NCBI RefSeq assembly: GCF_014638995.1 | Contig: NZ_BMFR01000007.1 | Location: forward strand, 111,003 to 175,002 | DNA length: 64,000 nt | Origin: Virgibacillus oceani | Lineage (GTDB): Bacteria; Bacillota; Bacilli; Bacillales; Amphibacillaceae | Direction: 5' to 3' | Program-made: the position numbers and the translations under genes | The notes under the pieces: generated by a model | The model's database searches: none | The model's input: only the letters and a program-made list of their open reading frames with translations | Told to the model about the DNA's origin: nothing | Part shown: positions 8,546 through 16,877 of the stretch, in pieces | Position numbering within the stretch: position 1 is the first letter of the stretch | How the letters are laid out: every line of letters begins with the position of its first letter

Positions 8546-9617
8546 ACAAAGTAAGTCACTCTTTCCAAATCAATTTTTATTGCGCTTAACTTTTATCAAT
8601 ATAATTGTCATTGCCTCTTTTATCGTACTAAGCAGCTGGGCAATTTATAACACTGCTTGTATTTTGGCTGATGGGTTGGTAACGGTGAACAATCAGAAAC
8701 AGGCTCAGTTTGAATCGACACTTCTTCAATACTTATGGATATTTAGCATTTCTACAATCGTAATTGGCAGTCTGATTCATTTTTATTTAACAAAAAAAAT
8801 GATGTATCCATTAAATGGGTTGATTGAATCTACAAAACGAATGAAGCAAGGTCAATACCCCAGTGCAATTAGAGTAGAATCCCATGATGAGATAGGACAA
8901 CTGATTAGTCATTTTAATGATTTGGTTCAGCAATTGAAAGACAACCAGCAACATAGGCAAAAGCTTGTATCAGATTTATCCCATGAATTTCGGACCCCCC
9001 TTTCGAATCTTAATGGTTATCTAAATGCATTAAAAGATGGTGTAATTGAGGCTGATCAAAAACTGTATCAATCGCTTCATGGAGAATCCAAGCGGCTCAT
9101 CAGCATGGTTGAACAAATTGAACAGCTGAAAGAATGGGATTATGTATCGAAACAAACTTTTTCTGAAAAAGAACCTATTGATATGCAGTTTTTAGTTGAG
9201 CAATCTGCCCAAATGTTTCATTGGTCATTGAATAAGGAAGGTATTATAGTCAACGTTCAGGTAGAACCCGGAATAGTGCATGTAGATAATGGGGGAATCT
9301 CACAAGTTATTAGTAATTTAATTGACAATGCTATTCGCTATTATCTGGGACCGGAACCAATAATAATAAAAGGGGAAACTCTAAAGTCAGGATATATGCT
9401 TTCCATTTCTGGCACGGGTCAATCGATTCCAATAGCAGAACAAGAAAGAATATTTGAGAGGTTTTACCGTATAGATCATTCACGGGCGCAAGATTTGGGA
9501 GGAACAGGGCTTGGACTTGCCATTTCAAAAGAAATTATTGAACATCATAATGGAAAGATTGGGGTTAAGTCGGAAGGTCATTATCATACATTTTGGTTTA
9601 CATTGCCGCTTTGCTAA
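8532..9617 (+). CDS. Sensor histidine kinase with abnormal G1 box
   Basis: 361 aa from a TTG that overlaps the regulator gene. Two membrane spans (about 15-37 and 73-95) enclose a short 35-residue outer loop, followed by a HAMP linker, the HisKA helix with SHEFRTP (His151) and a HATPase domain. The N-box (NLIDNAIRYY) and G2 box (GGTGLGLAI) are normal. The G1 box, normally D-x-G-x-G, reads G-T-G-Q-S (residues 294-298), losing the Asp that contacts adenine. It may be a weak kinase, a phosphatase-only protein or a decaying gene. The frame is otherwise intact. Confidence 0.88.
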   Translation: MLRNKQSKSLFPNQFLLRLTFINIIVIASFIVLSSWAIYNTACILADGLVTVNNQKQAQFESTLLQYLWIFSISTIVIGSLIHFYLTKKMMYPLNGLIESTKRMKQGQYPSAIRVESHDEIGQLISHFNDLVQQLKDNQQHRQKLVSDLSHEFRTPLSNLNGYLNALKDGVIEADQKLYQSLHGESKRLISMVEQIEQLKEWDYVSKQTFSEKEPIDMQFLVEQSAQMFHWSLNKEGIIVNVQVEPGIVHVDNGGISQVISNLIDNAIRYYLGPEPIIIKGETLKSGYMLSISGTGQSIPIAEQERIFERFYRIDHSRAQDLGGTGLGLAISKEIIEHHNGKIGVKSEGHYHTFWFTLPLC

Positions 9618-9629
9618 CAAAAAAGTTCA

Positions 9630-9660
9630 TCATGCTGTTAATGTAATACTGACAGCATGA
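9630..9660 (+). terminator. Stem-loop after the two-component operon
   Basis: TCATGCTGT (9630-9638) pairs with ACAGCATGA (9652-9660), 13-base loop. The flanks are A-rich upstream and only mixed A/T downstream, so termination may be moderate. Confidence 0.6.
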
Positions 9661-9719
9661 TTATCGAAATTAATAACTGTGTGTTTTTCTTAAAAGTAAA
9701 GGAAGTATAAAATTTAGCA

Positions 9720-9975
9720 CTATTCAGCTCCTTTTTGCAGTTGTTCATAATTATAAGTGGGTGTCTGTTTACTAAGTGAATCGATTATATGCATGGACAG
9801 CATCTGATCTGCAAGCTCTGTGTGTTTTTTAGTTACGAGGTTTATAGTGCATAGTCCACTTTGTTTTGTATAGTTATTTACGAAAATAAAAGTTGATTGA
9901 TAAAGGCAGAGGGGTAGGGTCTGTGGGGATCAAGCTAACGAATGATTCAATTCCTTTAAATAGTTGTTCATAAGG
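9720..9975 (-). pseudogene. Decayed gene of unrecognised family
   Basis: Read on the minus strand from about 9975, one frame gives YEQLFKGIESFVSLIPTDPT and PLPLSINFYFRK then stops. The adjoining frame continues as YTKQSGLCTINLVTKKHTEL, then ADQMLSMHIIDSLSKQTPTY and NYEQLQKGAE, stopping at 9720-9722. The coding character in two consecutive frames suggests one frameshifted gene without a clear start. I cannot name the family. It lies just downstream, in the same direction, of the FMN reductase gene and may once have been its operon partner. The rest of the 9661-10055 gap shows nothing I can support. Confidence 0.4.
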
Positions 9976-10055
9976 GGGGAAGTTCCCCTTAATTTTAATT
10001 CCCACCTAAAACAACCACGTTTATTCCAAGTAAAGCTTCCAAATAAAAGAAGTCA

Positions 10056-10598
10056 TTATCTGTTATTAATCCCCCGCTGCAGATAAATCATTTCCTCTGC
10101 AAGTTTCTGAATCCTCTCGGAAACACTTCGATCAATTATTTCATCACTGTCTTCGTTAAAGGAATCATTATGGATATAGACATTACCTGTAGGAATTAAT
10201 CCCTTGAAATAGGAGAGAACCGGCTTTAATTGATATTCTGGCACTAAAAAATGCTTGTTGGACCAACCCGTAGCTACGATGCCTGTTACCTTATATTTGA
10301 AGGCATTTTCAGGGAAATGGTCTAACAAGTTTTTTAATGCTCCCGAAATAGATGCTTGATAAATTGGTGTGCCAAACACGAGAAAATCGGCTGACAAAAT
10401 TTTAGTAACAACTTCCCAGGTATCATCGTTATAATCTGCTAACGGGGCACCAACAGAGAATTCAATCTCATATTCCCTCAGGTCAATTAATTCTGTCTGT
10501 ATAGTTGAATCCTGAAGCTGAGCTGCAACCAAAACATCGTTTACAGCTAGGGAGGTTTTTTCACCAGACAAAGCTCCCGAAATCCCGACTAGTTTCAT
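10056..10598 (-). CDS. NADPH-dependent FMN reductase (SsuE-like flavodoxin fold)
   Basis: 180 aa. N-terminal KLVGISGALSGEKTS is the flavin-phosphate loop; FGTPIYQASISGALKNLLDH is the second flavin-binding signature of the NADPH-dependent FMN reductase family. Such cytoplasmic enzymes supply FMNH2 to two-component monooxygenases (as SsuE does for SsuD sulfonate desulfonation) or reduce quinones and azo compounds. No monooxygenase gene lies next to it, only the decayed gene described at 9720. The start ATG follows AAGGGG on the minus strand. Partner unknown. Confidence 0.85.
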   Translation of the reverse strand: MKLVGISGALSGEKTSLAVNDVLVAAQLQDSTIQTELIDLREYEIEFSVGAPLADYNDDTWEVVTKILSADFLVFGTPIYQASISGALKNLLDHFPENAFKYKVTGIVATGWSNKHFLVPEYQLKPVLSYFKGLIPTGNVYIHNDSFNEDSDEIIDRSVSERIQKLAEEMIYLQRGINNR

Positions 10599-10833
10599 CG
10601 TTACTACCCCTTTTCATAGTATGATTAATATTGTATTGAATAAGGTACCACTTTAGCGCCTTATCCTCATTGCAGCTTTTCCTTGATTCATCATGGGCAA
10701 CTAGTAGTGTTATTATAGGAAGCTTATCTTATCCTAAATCTATCTGCAAAAAATTTGCCTTTAACGGGCATACACGAATTCCATGCCGTTAATTAATTGA
10801 ATCAATCTTCTTTGTGCCTTTATTAATCATACT

Positions 10834-11451
10834 TTACTCAATAGGTGATAATTCATTTTCAGTAACCCATTTATGATTTGTTACCTTATCACCACCGGTA
10901 GTTGGCATGTAATCTACCATATACACAGTTGTCTCCTTAGCTGTTTCTATTACTGCGGTAGCTCCTTTCATACCTTTCATATGTGATGCTTCAATTGTGA
11001 CCTCGGATCCAGGTTCAAAAGGCACTTCTTTGGCATCTGCAATTTCTTCGTGAATAACCCATTTATGATTTTTTACTCTTTCTCCGCCGGTTGTTGGTGT
11101 ATAGGATACCGAATAGACTGTTGTATGAAATGCACCTGCAATTGTTGCCTTTGCACCTTTCATGCCTTTCATATGTTCAGACTGAATAATCGCCTGGCTG
11201 CCAACTTCATAGGTAGGATTATCAGCAGCCTTCAGATCATCTGGAACCTCCCCCGTGCTTGAATGATCCATCTCCATATGATCGTCTGAACCTGATTCCA
11301 TTTCGGTATCGGACTGTTTATCAGAGTTAGTCTCCATTTCAGTATCCTGCTTTTCAGCTGGTTCATTTTCCGCATTGCTGCTGCATGCGGATAGTGCAAA
11401 TATAGAAATTAGAAAAACGATTCCTATCGTGATCAGTCTACTCTTCATCAT
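10834..11451 (-). CDS. YdhK-like lipoprotein with two DUF1541 repeats
   Basis: 205 aa secreted lipoprotein: signal peptide with lipobox LSAC (Cys23), then an acidic, Met- and His-rich linker (DHMEMDH near 57-63) and two copies of the DUF1541 domain (about residues 75-137 and 143-203), each with HMKGMKGA, T-T-V-Y and P-T-T-G-G-x-x-V-x-N-H-K-W. Met/His clusters suggest copper or silver binding outside the membrane. It is divergent from copB, whose promoter carries a CsoR-type operator, so a copper role is likely though not proven. The ATG pair follows AAAGGAG. Confidence 0.85.
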   Translation of the reverse strand: MMKSRLITIGIVFLISIFALSACSSNAENEPAEKQDTEMETNSDKQSDTEMESGSDDHMEMDHSSTGEVPDDLKAADNPTYEVGSQAIIQSEHMKGMKGAKATIAGAFHTTVYSVSYTPTTGGERVKNHKWVIHEEIADAKEVPFEPGSEVTIEASHMKGMKGATAVIETAKETTVYMVDYMPTTGGDKVTNHKWVTENELSPIE

Positions 11452-11772
11452 TTATGCTCCTTTCATTTTTACAGTTTAATGTTACTCTACCCGAAAAATA
11501 TGTAAAATAATTGCAGACTATTTTACATCCATGTTAAAAATGTTCAAGTATTGGGTCATTATCAGTAAAATTCCATGTGCGGTTGTTCTATATATGTTTG
11601 TATTTATCCGCTTTATTAAGCTAATTACACAGAAAATGGATAATTTTTTGGTATGATATATTTTTATAGCAAAGAATTGGTGCGAGGTATTTTTTTCATA
11701 GTAAAGCTGTTTATATTAGTATGAGGAGCCATTATCAAATTATCATGATTTTATTTCTTATAATTTTTTCAC

Positions 11773-11803
11773 TTGACAATACCCTACATAGGTATGGTAA
11801 ATT
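11773..11803 (+). promoter_or_regulatory. Probable copper-responsive promoter with CsoR-type operator
   Basis: TTGACA at 11773-11778 is followed by the imperfect palindrome ATACCCTACATAGGTAT (11779-11795) and A/T-rich sequence containing TATGGTAAATT. The ATACC-N7-GGTAT dyad recurs at 18178-18194 before csoR, where autoregulation is expected. CsoR operators in Bacillus have this type of GC-tract dyad. It lies 400 bases before copB, so a long leader is predicted. Confidence 0.65.
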
Positions 11804-12192
11804 GAAAGCGATCAAATTGAGGAGGTTGTTGTTTGAGTGATGAATACAACTAAAAGGTATGTCCCGGGGTAGCTGTTACCTATTGAAAGAAATGCTAAAA
11901 AGTTATATGGACCCATAAGGGCATGGGTAAAAGTGGATACAAATGCAGTGAAGAACTGCTACTTCTCCACATTAATACCCCTATTACATTCTGATAGATA
12001 AAATGCAATCATAATTTACAGTTCAAACACTGTTCGGATAAGAGTATTCGACGATTAAATAATACGATGCAGGGGTATTGTATAAAAGAAGCCATATAAG
12101 GTTGTGTTCAGGTATAGAGAAAAAAGGCAGGTTTCCTGTGAAGTATGTAATAGCAATTTAAGGAATAATAGAAGTGAAGGGAGCACAAATGT
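11804..12192 (+). other. Long leader before copB; no intact gene
   Basis: No open frame with coding character spans this stretch. An RBS-like AGGAGG at 11820-11825 precedes a TTG that opens only a short, quickly ended frame, perhaps the stub of a lost gene. A small hairpin ACCCATAAGGGCATGGGT lies near 11912-11929. Two more GC tracts, AATACCCCT (11974-11982) and AGGGGTATT (12071-12079), face each other about 90 bases apart and resemble operator halves. The copB start is preceded by GAAGGGAG. Confidence 0.4.
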
Positions 12193-14325
12193 ATGCCAAA
12201 TTATCAAGATGAAGAACATGTTCAGGATACCCATAGCAATAAAGGGGAAGGCTCACATGGGCATCACCATACAGGAGTACATGAACATCATGACCACCAT
12301 AATCATGCACATGAAAAGATGAGCGGTGATTCACACAATCATGGAAGTCATGGAGGCCATGCCGGTCACGGACACGGAAACCATGATCACGGTGATATGG
12401 TTAGTGATTTTAAAAAACGCTTTTATATCTCATTAATCATTACGGTTCCAATACTTGTTTTATCACCAATGATACAAGAATTCATTGGTGTGGATCTTCG
12501 ATTTGCGAATGATCAATATATCTTATTCGCGCTTTCAACATTTGTATTTTTCTATGGGGGCTGGCCGTTTCTAGCAGGTGGTATTCATGAGTTAAAGGAT
12601 AAGAATCCAGGCATGATGACTCTCATTGGTCTTGCTATATTAGTTGCTTATGGCTATAGTTCATTAACCGTGTTTGGCTGGGAAGGAAAAGACTTCTTTT
12701 GGGAATTAGCCACGTTAATTGACATTATGCTGCTGGGACATTGGATAGAAATGCGTTCTGTCATGGGGGCTTCCAATGCACTTGAAGAACTGATTAAACT
12801 GATGCCCAGTGAGGCGCATAAACTCGATGACAATGGCAATGTATATGACGTACCAGTATCTGATTTGCAAAACGGGGACAGGGTACTTGTTAAACCTGGT
12901 GAAAAAATCCCTGTAGATGGTGCGATTTTGGATGGGAAGTCAGCTATTGATGAATCGATGCTTACTGGTGAATCTGTGCCAGTTGAAAAATATAAAGGTG
13001 ATGAAGTGATTGGCGGTTCCATTAACAATGAAGGATCGCTTACTATTCAGGTCGAAAAGACGGGAGAAGATTCCTATTTGTCGCAGGTAGTTACACTGGT
13101 AAGGGAAGCACAAGAATCGAAATCAAGGACGCAGGATGTAACAAACCGTGCGGCAAAATGGCTTTTTTATTTAGCATTAGCATCGGGTTTACTAACTTTG
13201 ATTGTATGGTTGATGCTAGGGTATCCTTTTGATGTTGCACTGGAGCGGATGGTTACCGTTATGGTTATTACATGTCCGCATGCACTTGGGTTGGCCGCTC
13301 CACTGGTTATAGCTGTTTCAACATCTATTTCGGCTAAACAAGGATTGCTGATTCGAAATCGTGCTAATTTTGAAGGGGCAAGAAATCTAGATGCAGTTGT
13401 TTTCGATAAAACAGGGACATTAACAAAAGGTGAATTTGGTGTAACAGATATTATTCCAAACAAGGGGTATCGTGAAGAAGAAATCCTCATTTGGGCAGCA
13501 AGTCTGGAACAAAATTCGGAGCATCCATTAGCTGCAGGTGTAGTAAATTCTGCAAAAGAAAAAGATTTACAATTTAAAAGGGTTTCCGAATTTGAATCCA
13601 TAACAGGGAAAGGTATTGAAGGTCTTGTAGATGACAAGAAAGTAAATGTAGTAAGTCCCGGGTATGTTAACAATCATGAAATGACATATGATCGGGAAAC
13701 ATTTAATAAAATGTCTGGGGAAGGAAAAACGGTTGTCTTTGTTTTGCTGCAGGATCAATTGATCGGCATGATAGCACTTGCAGACATGGTTCGCGAAACG
13801 GCAAAAGAGGCGGTTGCATCATTAAAAGAAAGTGGAATTCATCCGATTATGCTTACAGGTGACAATGAGAAAGTTGCCCATTGGGTAGCAAAACAACTGG
13901 ATATCGATAAGGTTTACCCCGAAGTTTTACCAAATGAAAAATCTGATCAGGTGAAAAAAATAAAGGATAAAGGCTGGAAAGTTGCGATGACGGGTGACGG
14001 AGTGAATGATGCTCCAGCACTGGCAACAGCAGATTTAGGTATTGCAATCGGTGCCGGGACAGATGTAGCAATGGAAACGGCGGATGTTGTCCTTGTTAAA
14101 AGTAATCCAAAAGACGTAGTGGCGCTAATCAATTTATCAAGAAAAACGTATCGAAAAATGGTACAAAACCTATGGTGGGCAACGGGATATAATATTTTTG
14201 CAATTCCCCTTGCTGCAGGTGTGTTAGCGCCTGTTGGAATTGTGTTAAGCCCAGCATTAGGTGCAGTATTAATGAGCCTAAGTACGGTTATTGTAGCGAT
14301 TAATGCAAAATTGTTGAAAGCATGA
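12193..14325 (+). CDS. copB: CopB-type P1B-3 copper/silver-transporting ATPase
   Basis: 710 aa. The first 75 residues are an extremely His-rich metal-binding tail ([19 protein letters not shown] and following) in place of CxxC domains. The membrane metal site is the CPH motif (Cys361-Pro-His363, in ITCPHALGL), diagnostic of CopB-like exporters of Cu(II)/Ag. DKTGTLT carries the phosphorylated Asp405; the HP motif (SEHPLA) and GDGVNDAPA hinge are present. Length is normal for the family. It exports copper to the outside, complementing the Cu(I) pump CopA further downstream. ATG follows GGGAG. The first part overlaps a spurious frame; this frame is clearly the coding one. Confidence 0.95.
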   Translation: MPNYQDEEHVQDTHSNKGEGSHGHHHTGVHEHHDHHNHAHEKMSGDSHNHGSHGGHAGHGHGNHDHGDMVSDFKKRFYISLIITVPILVLSPMIQEFIGVDLRFANDQYILFALSTFVFFYGGWPFLAGGIHELKDKNPGMMTLIGLAILVAYGYSSLTVFGWEGKDFFWELATLIDIMLLGHWIEMRSVMGASNALEELIKLMPSEAHKLDDNGNVYDVPVSDLQNGDRVLVKPGEKIPVDGAILDGKSAIDESMLTGESVPVEKYKGDEVIGGSINNEGSLTIQVEKTGEDSYLSQVVTLVREAQESKSRTQDVTNRAAKWLFYLALASGLLTLIVWLMLGYPFDVALERMVTVMVITCPHALGLAAPLVIAVSTSISAKQGLLIRNRANFEGARNLDAVVFDKTGTLTKGEFGVTDIIPNKGYREEEILIWAASLEQNSEHPLAAGVVNSAKEKDLQFKRVSEFESITGKGIEGLVDDKKVNVVSPGYVNNHEMTYDRETFNKMSGEGKTVVFVLLQDQLIGMIALADMVRETAKEAVASLKESGIHPIMLTGDNEKVAHWVAKQLDIDKVYPEVLPNEKSDQVKKIKDKGWKVAMTGDGVNDAPALATADLGIAIGAGTDVAMETADVVLVKSNPKDVVALINLSRKTYRKMVQNLWWATGYNIFAIPLAAGVLAPVGIVLSPALGAVLMSLSTVIVAINAKLLKA

Positions 14326-14348
14326 TTGTTCAGGGCGGGTGGTACAGG

Positions 14349-14419
14349 AATATCGGCAGGAGAAAAGAAATATCAGCAGGAGAGCACGAATATCGGCAGG
14401 AGGGCAAAAATATCGGATT
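14349..14419 (+). repeat. Four direct repeats of 20-bp period
   Basis: AATATCGGCAGGAG occurs at 14349, 14369 (one change, A for G), 14389, and as a shorter copy at 14409 (AATATCGGATT). The starts are exactly 20 bases apart. The array lies directly after copB. A short frame across it reads as repeated polar residues but shows no known domain, so I treat it as a non-coding repeat. A different tandem element of similar style is at 32612. Confidence 0.75.
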
Positions 14420-14521
14420 CCTCGGAAAAACGTAGTATATACGGGCTGCGGGACAGAGAAGCATCGTAAAATAGTTGCGTCTCACTTTTCCGACACAACA
14501 AAGAATACGAAAATCCTAAAA

Positions 14522-14580
14522 GAAAAATCCGGACTAGTTTAAATTCTACTTGAAGAAATTCATAGTTCGGATTTTCTCTC
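14522..14580 (+). terminator. Stem-loop terminator between copB and tetR
   Basis: GAAAAATCCGGACTA (14522-14536) pairs with TAGTTCGGATTTTCTC (14563-14578) across a 26-base loop. It can serve copB, and with A/T flanks on both sides possibly the converging tetR gene also. Confidence 0.65.
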
Positions 14581-14671
14581 TGATAAAATATTTTTGTCCT
14601 AATTTCCTTATCAAAAAGATATGAACATGCATCGGGATGTCGCTCTTATCGTTTTATAAGATCGCTTGTCA

Positions 14672-15241
14672 CTAGTATTTAGTATCAGAATCAATCCCGG
14701 ACATAATAAAGGGAATGGCTGATTTGATATATTCTTCTGGCCTTTTTGTGCTGCTATTCCTTCTCCATTCAACAGATAATCCGTAAATTCCCCAGCTTAA
14801 CATTGTCGACATATGTTTTAATGCTTCCTCATTATCAGATGGATGTTGTTTAACTAGCAATTTGAAATAGATTACCTCTAGCTGGTCACGAATAATACGC
14901 GCAATTGTATCCTCATATCCTCGATGGCACCGATTTGATAAGGAAACTTGAAAATTAGTGATGGCTATAAACGTACTTATTAATGCTTCTTCCGTTAATT
15001 TACTTTTTTCATAGTCCTGTATGCTTAAATTAACGAGTAATACCTCTGATAAGACTTTATCCAATAAATCATAAATGTCTTTAAAGTGATAGTAAAACGT
15101 TGCACGATTAATCATTGCCTCTGTCGTTATATCCTTTATTGTAATATCCTTGAATTCCTTTTTATTAGAGAGCTCAATGAATGCGTCCATGATTAATTTA
15201 CGTGTGCGCAAAATTCTAGGATCGGTTTTGGTTTGCTTCAT
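14672..15241 (-). CDS. TetR/AcrR family transcriptional regulator
   Basis: 189 aa. Residues 8-60 are the TetR helix-turn-helix (TRKLIMDAFIEL, IKDITTEAMINRATFYYHFKD). The C-terminal half resembles the TetR_C_8 group of Firmicute regulators. It is divergent from the SpxH-like gene at 15405; the 163-base gap contains a perfect inverted repeat (15281-15305) that is a likely operator for both. The ATG follows AGGAG on the minus strand. The inducer is unknown. Confidence 0.88.
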   Translation of the reverse strand: MKQTKTDPRILRTRKLIMDAFIELSNKKEFKDITIKDITTEAMINRATFYYHFKDIYDLLDKVLSEVLLVNLSIQDYEKSKLTEEALISTFIAITNFQVSLSNRCHRGYEDTIARIIRDQLEVIYFKLLVKQHPSDNEEALKHMSTMLSWGIYGLSVEWRRNSSTKRPEEYIKSAIPFIMSGIDSDTKY

Positions 15242-15280
15242 TTATAAACGCTCCTTACTTTTTCAACAATTTATGAAATG

Positions 15281-15305
15281 TGTTGGATATACAACAGATC
15301 CAACA
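15281..15305. promoter_or_regulatory. Perfect inverted repeat, probable TetR operator
   Basis: TGTTGGAT (15281-15288) and its exact complement ATCCAACA (15298-15305) flank a 9-base spacer. It lies between the divergent tetR gene and the SpxH-like gene, 40 bases before the tetR start, where a TetR dimer would be expected to control both. Confidence 0.65.
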
Positions 15306-15404
15306 AACTATTGGTATTCTTATATTTCATTATCCACTAAACTAATATTATCAAGCAAACGGAAAGCTTTTAGCTCTAATGCTAACTAAAGGAGAGAGAA
15401 ATTG

Positions 15405-16328
15405 ATGAATCAAAATAATCTAATGTGTGACTTAGAGACTGGTGTATGCGGTGTAGCAAGTGCTGATGAATTGGAGATTATTAATTTAAATAAGCTACAG
15501 AAAACAATCGAATTATATTATGTTACAGATCCAATCTGCTCCCATTGCTGGGCATTAGAACCAACTCTAAGACGTTTTAATGAGCAATATGGACAATATT
15601 TCAACTTTCATACGGTAATGGGTGGCTTACTGGAAAAATGGGATGGTGGTCCAGTTGATCCGGCTAACGGAATCTACGGACCAGCAGATGTTGCTGGACA
15701 TTGGAGAGAGGTAGGAGAACATACACGGATGCCGATAGATGGCTCACTTATGATTGACAATCCGGTTCAATCTTCTTTCCCTCCATCACGGGTCTTTAAA
15801 ATAATTCAAAAACATTATGGTGAAGTAAAAGCATTTGAATACCTTCGCCGGGCTAGGGAGGCACTATTTGCTTTTAATGAAAACATCGGTGAAAAATCAG
15901 TCCTAGTGAAAATCATTAATGTAATGGGATTGGATGGCAGTGCAATTGTAAAGGAAGCTGATGAGAAAACAGGCCATGCATTACTAAATGAAGATTTTAC
16001 GCTTGCTAGAAACCTTGGTGCTAGGGGTTTTCCAACTATTATTATGGCGAATAATGAAAATAAAGGGGTGAAAATAGTTGGCGGTCGTTCATTGGAACAC
16101 TATGCTGCTGGATTGAAGCAGGTTCTAGGGGAAGAACCAACACCAAAACAACAACCTCCTTTATCAAGCTTACTTGAAAAAGAAAAGCTTTTATTTTCAA
16201 AAGAAATTGAAATTATGTATGATGTTGAGAAATCGGATATTAACTTCTTCATTGAAAAGGAACTTTCACCAAGCAGTTATCATGTAAAGGAAATTCTGGG
16301 GGAAACCTATTTTACTGCAGAAAAATAA
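15405..16328 (+). CDS. SpxH/YjbH family DsbA-like protein (ClpXP adaptor type)
   Basis: 307 aa. The ATG at 15405 follows AAAGGAGAG; the in-frame TTG at 15402 is the alternative. N-terminal CDLETGVCG, then a DsbA-like thioredoxin fold with ICSHCWALEP (Cys pair about residues 46 and 49) and an inserted helical region. The C-terminal tail, from VLGEEPTPKQQPPLSSLLEK to the acidic helices after it, matches the SpxH/YjbH tail. SpxH presents the stress regulator Spx to ClpXP for degradation. In B. subtilis this gene follows pepF; here that site is empty and this copy sits beside a TetR regulator. Family sure, adaptor role inferred. Confidence 0.85.
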   Translation: MNQNNLMCDLETGVCGVASADELEIINLNKLQKTIELYYVTDPICSHCWALEPTLRRFNEQYGQYFNFHTVMGGLLEKWDGGPVDPANGIYGPADVAGHWREVGEHTRMPIDGSLMIDNPVQSSFPPSRVFKIIQKHYGEVKAFEYLRRAREALFAFNENIGEKSVLVKIINVMGLDGSAIVKEADEKTGHALLNEDFTLARNLGARGFPTIIMANNENKGVKIVGGRSLEHYAAGLKQVLGEEPTPKQQPPLSSLLEKEKLLFSKEIEIMYDVEKSDINFFIEKELSPSSYHVKEILGETYFTAEK

Positions 16329-16376
16329 TAAGCAGAATAGTAACGTCAAGTTCAAATTATAGTTTGAATAAACTTG

Positions 16377-16414
16377 AAAGAGGTGCAAATCGCATAGCGT
16401 TAAGCACCTCTTTT
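16377..16414 (+). terminator. Rho-independent terminator after the SpxH-like gene
   Basis: AAAGAGGTGC (16377-16386) pairs with GCACCTCTTTT (16404-16414); the 3' arm runs into a short T-run. Confidence 0.85.
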
Positions 16415-16503
16415 ATAATTACAAGCCATGCAACCATGCCTTCCTTCATCATTCCTGTTTTAGTATCTAAAACAATTGCAATTTCATAAGACAAATTATA
16501 CAA

Positions 16504-16539
16504 TTGATATCGAATTCCAATATTGAAATCCGATATCAA
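16504..16539. promoter_or_regulatory. Inverted repeat before padR, probable PadR operator
   Basis: TTGATATCG (16504-16512) and its exact complement CGATATCAA (16531-16539) are separated by 18 bases that are themselves nearly symmetrical (AATTCC, AATATT). The site ends five bases before the AGGAGG of the PadR gene, so binding would block the padR-chrA transcript. PadR proteins commonly autoregulate through long A/T-rich dyads. Confidence 0.65.
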
Positions 16540-16556
16540 AGACAGGAGGCATTTGT

Positions 16557-16862
16557 TTGGATAACAAAGTTTTAAGAAAGTTATTCCTGGGATTCATCCA
16601 GATTCATATTTTACATCACGCAAAAGAAGAGGAGATATATGGTACTTGGATGCTTGAGGAATTGCGTGAGCATGGTTATGAAATTAGTGCAGGTACGTTA
16701 TATCCTATTCTGCACAGCATGGAGAAGGACAAATTATTGGATAAAAAGGAAGTAAATGTGGATGGAAAGATCAGAAAGTATTATTCGATAACAAATAAAG
16801 GAGAGTCTGTACTTAACGAGGCACGTGCCAAAGCCTATGAATTATTTAAAGAGATAAACTAA
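16557..16862 (+). CDS. PadR family transcriptional regulator
   Basis: 101 aa from the TTG at 16557 after ACAGGAGGC. Typical PadR winged helix: IQIHILHHAKEEEIYGTWML, then the recognition segment EISAGTLYPILHSMEKDKLL and the wing YYSITNKGE. Short PadR proteins of this size dimerise through the last helix. Sixteen bases separate it from chrA, with which it clearly forms an operon; it probably senses chromate or a related stress. Confidence 0.9.
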   Translation: MDNKVLRKLFLGFIQIHILHHAKEEEIYGTWMLEELREHGYEISAGTLYPILHSMEKDKLLDKKEVNVDGKIRKYYSITNKGESVLNEARAKAYELFKEIN

Positions 16863-16877
16863 ACAAGGGGTGATACG

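Noticed and set aside
13167..13673. 168-codon minus-strand frame inside copB
   Set aside because: Antisense shadow of a conserved ATPase; low-complexity Ser/Thr text, no start signal.
14339..14542. 67-codon frame across the 20-bp repeat after copB
   Set aside because: Its basic repeated residues come from the tandem DNA repeat; no ribosome site and no homology pattern.
16357..16539. Minus-strand frame of 60 codons before padR
   Set aside because: It spans the SpxH terminator and the PadR operator and has no ribosome site.
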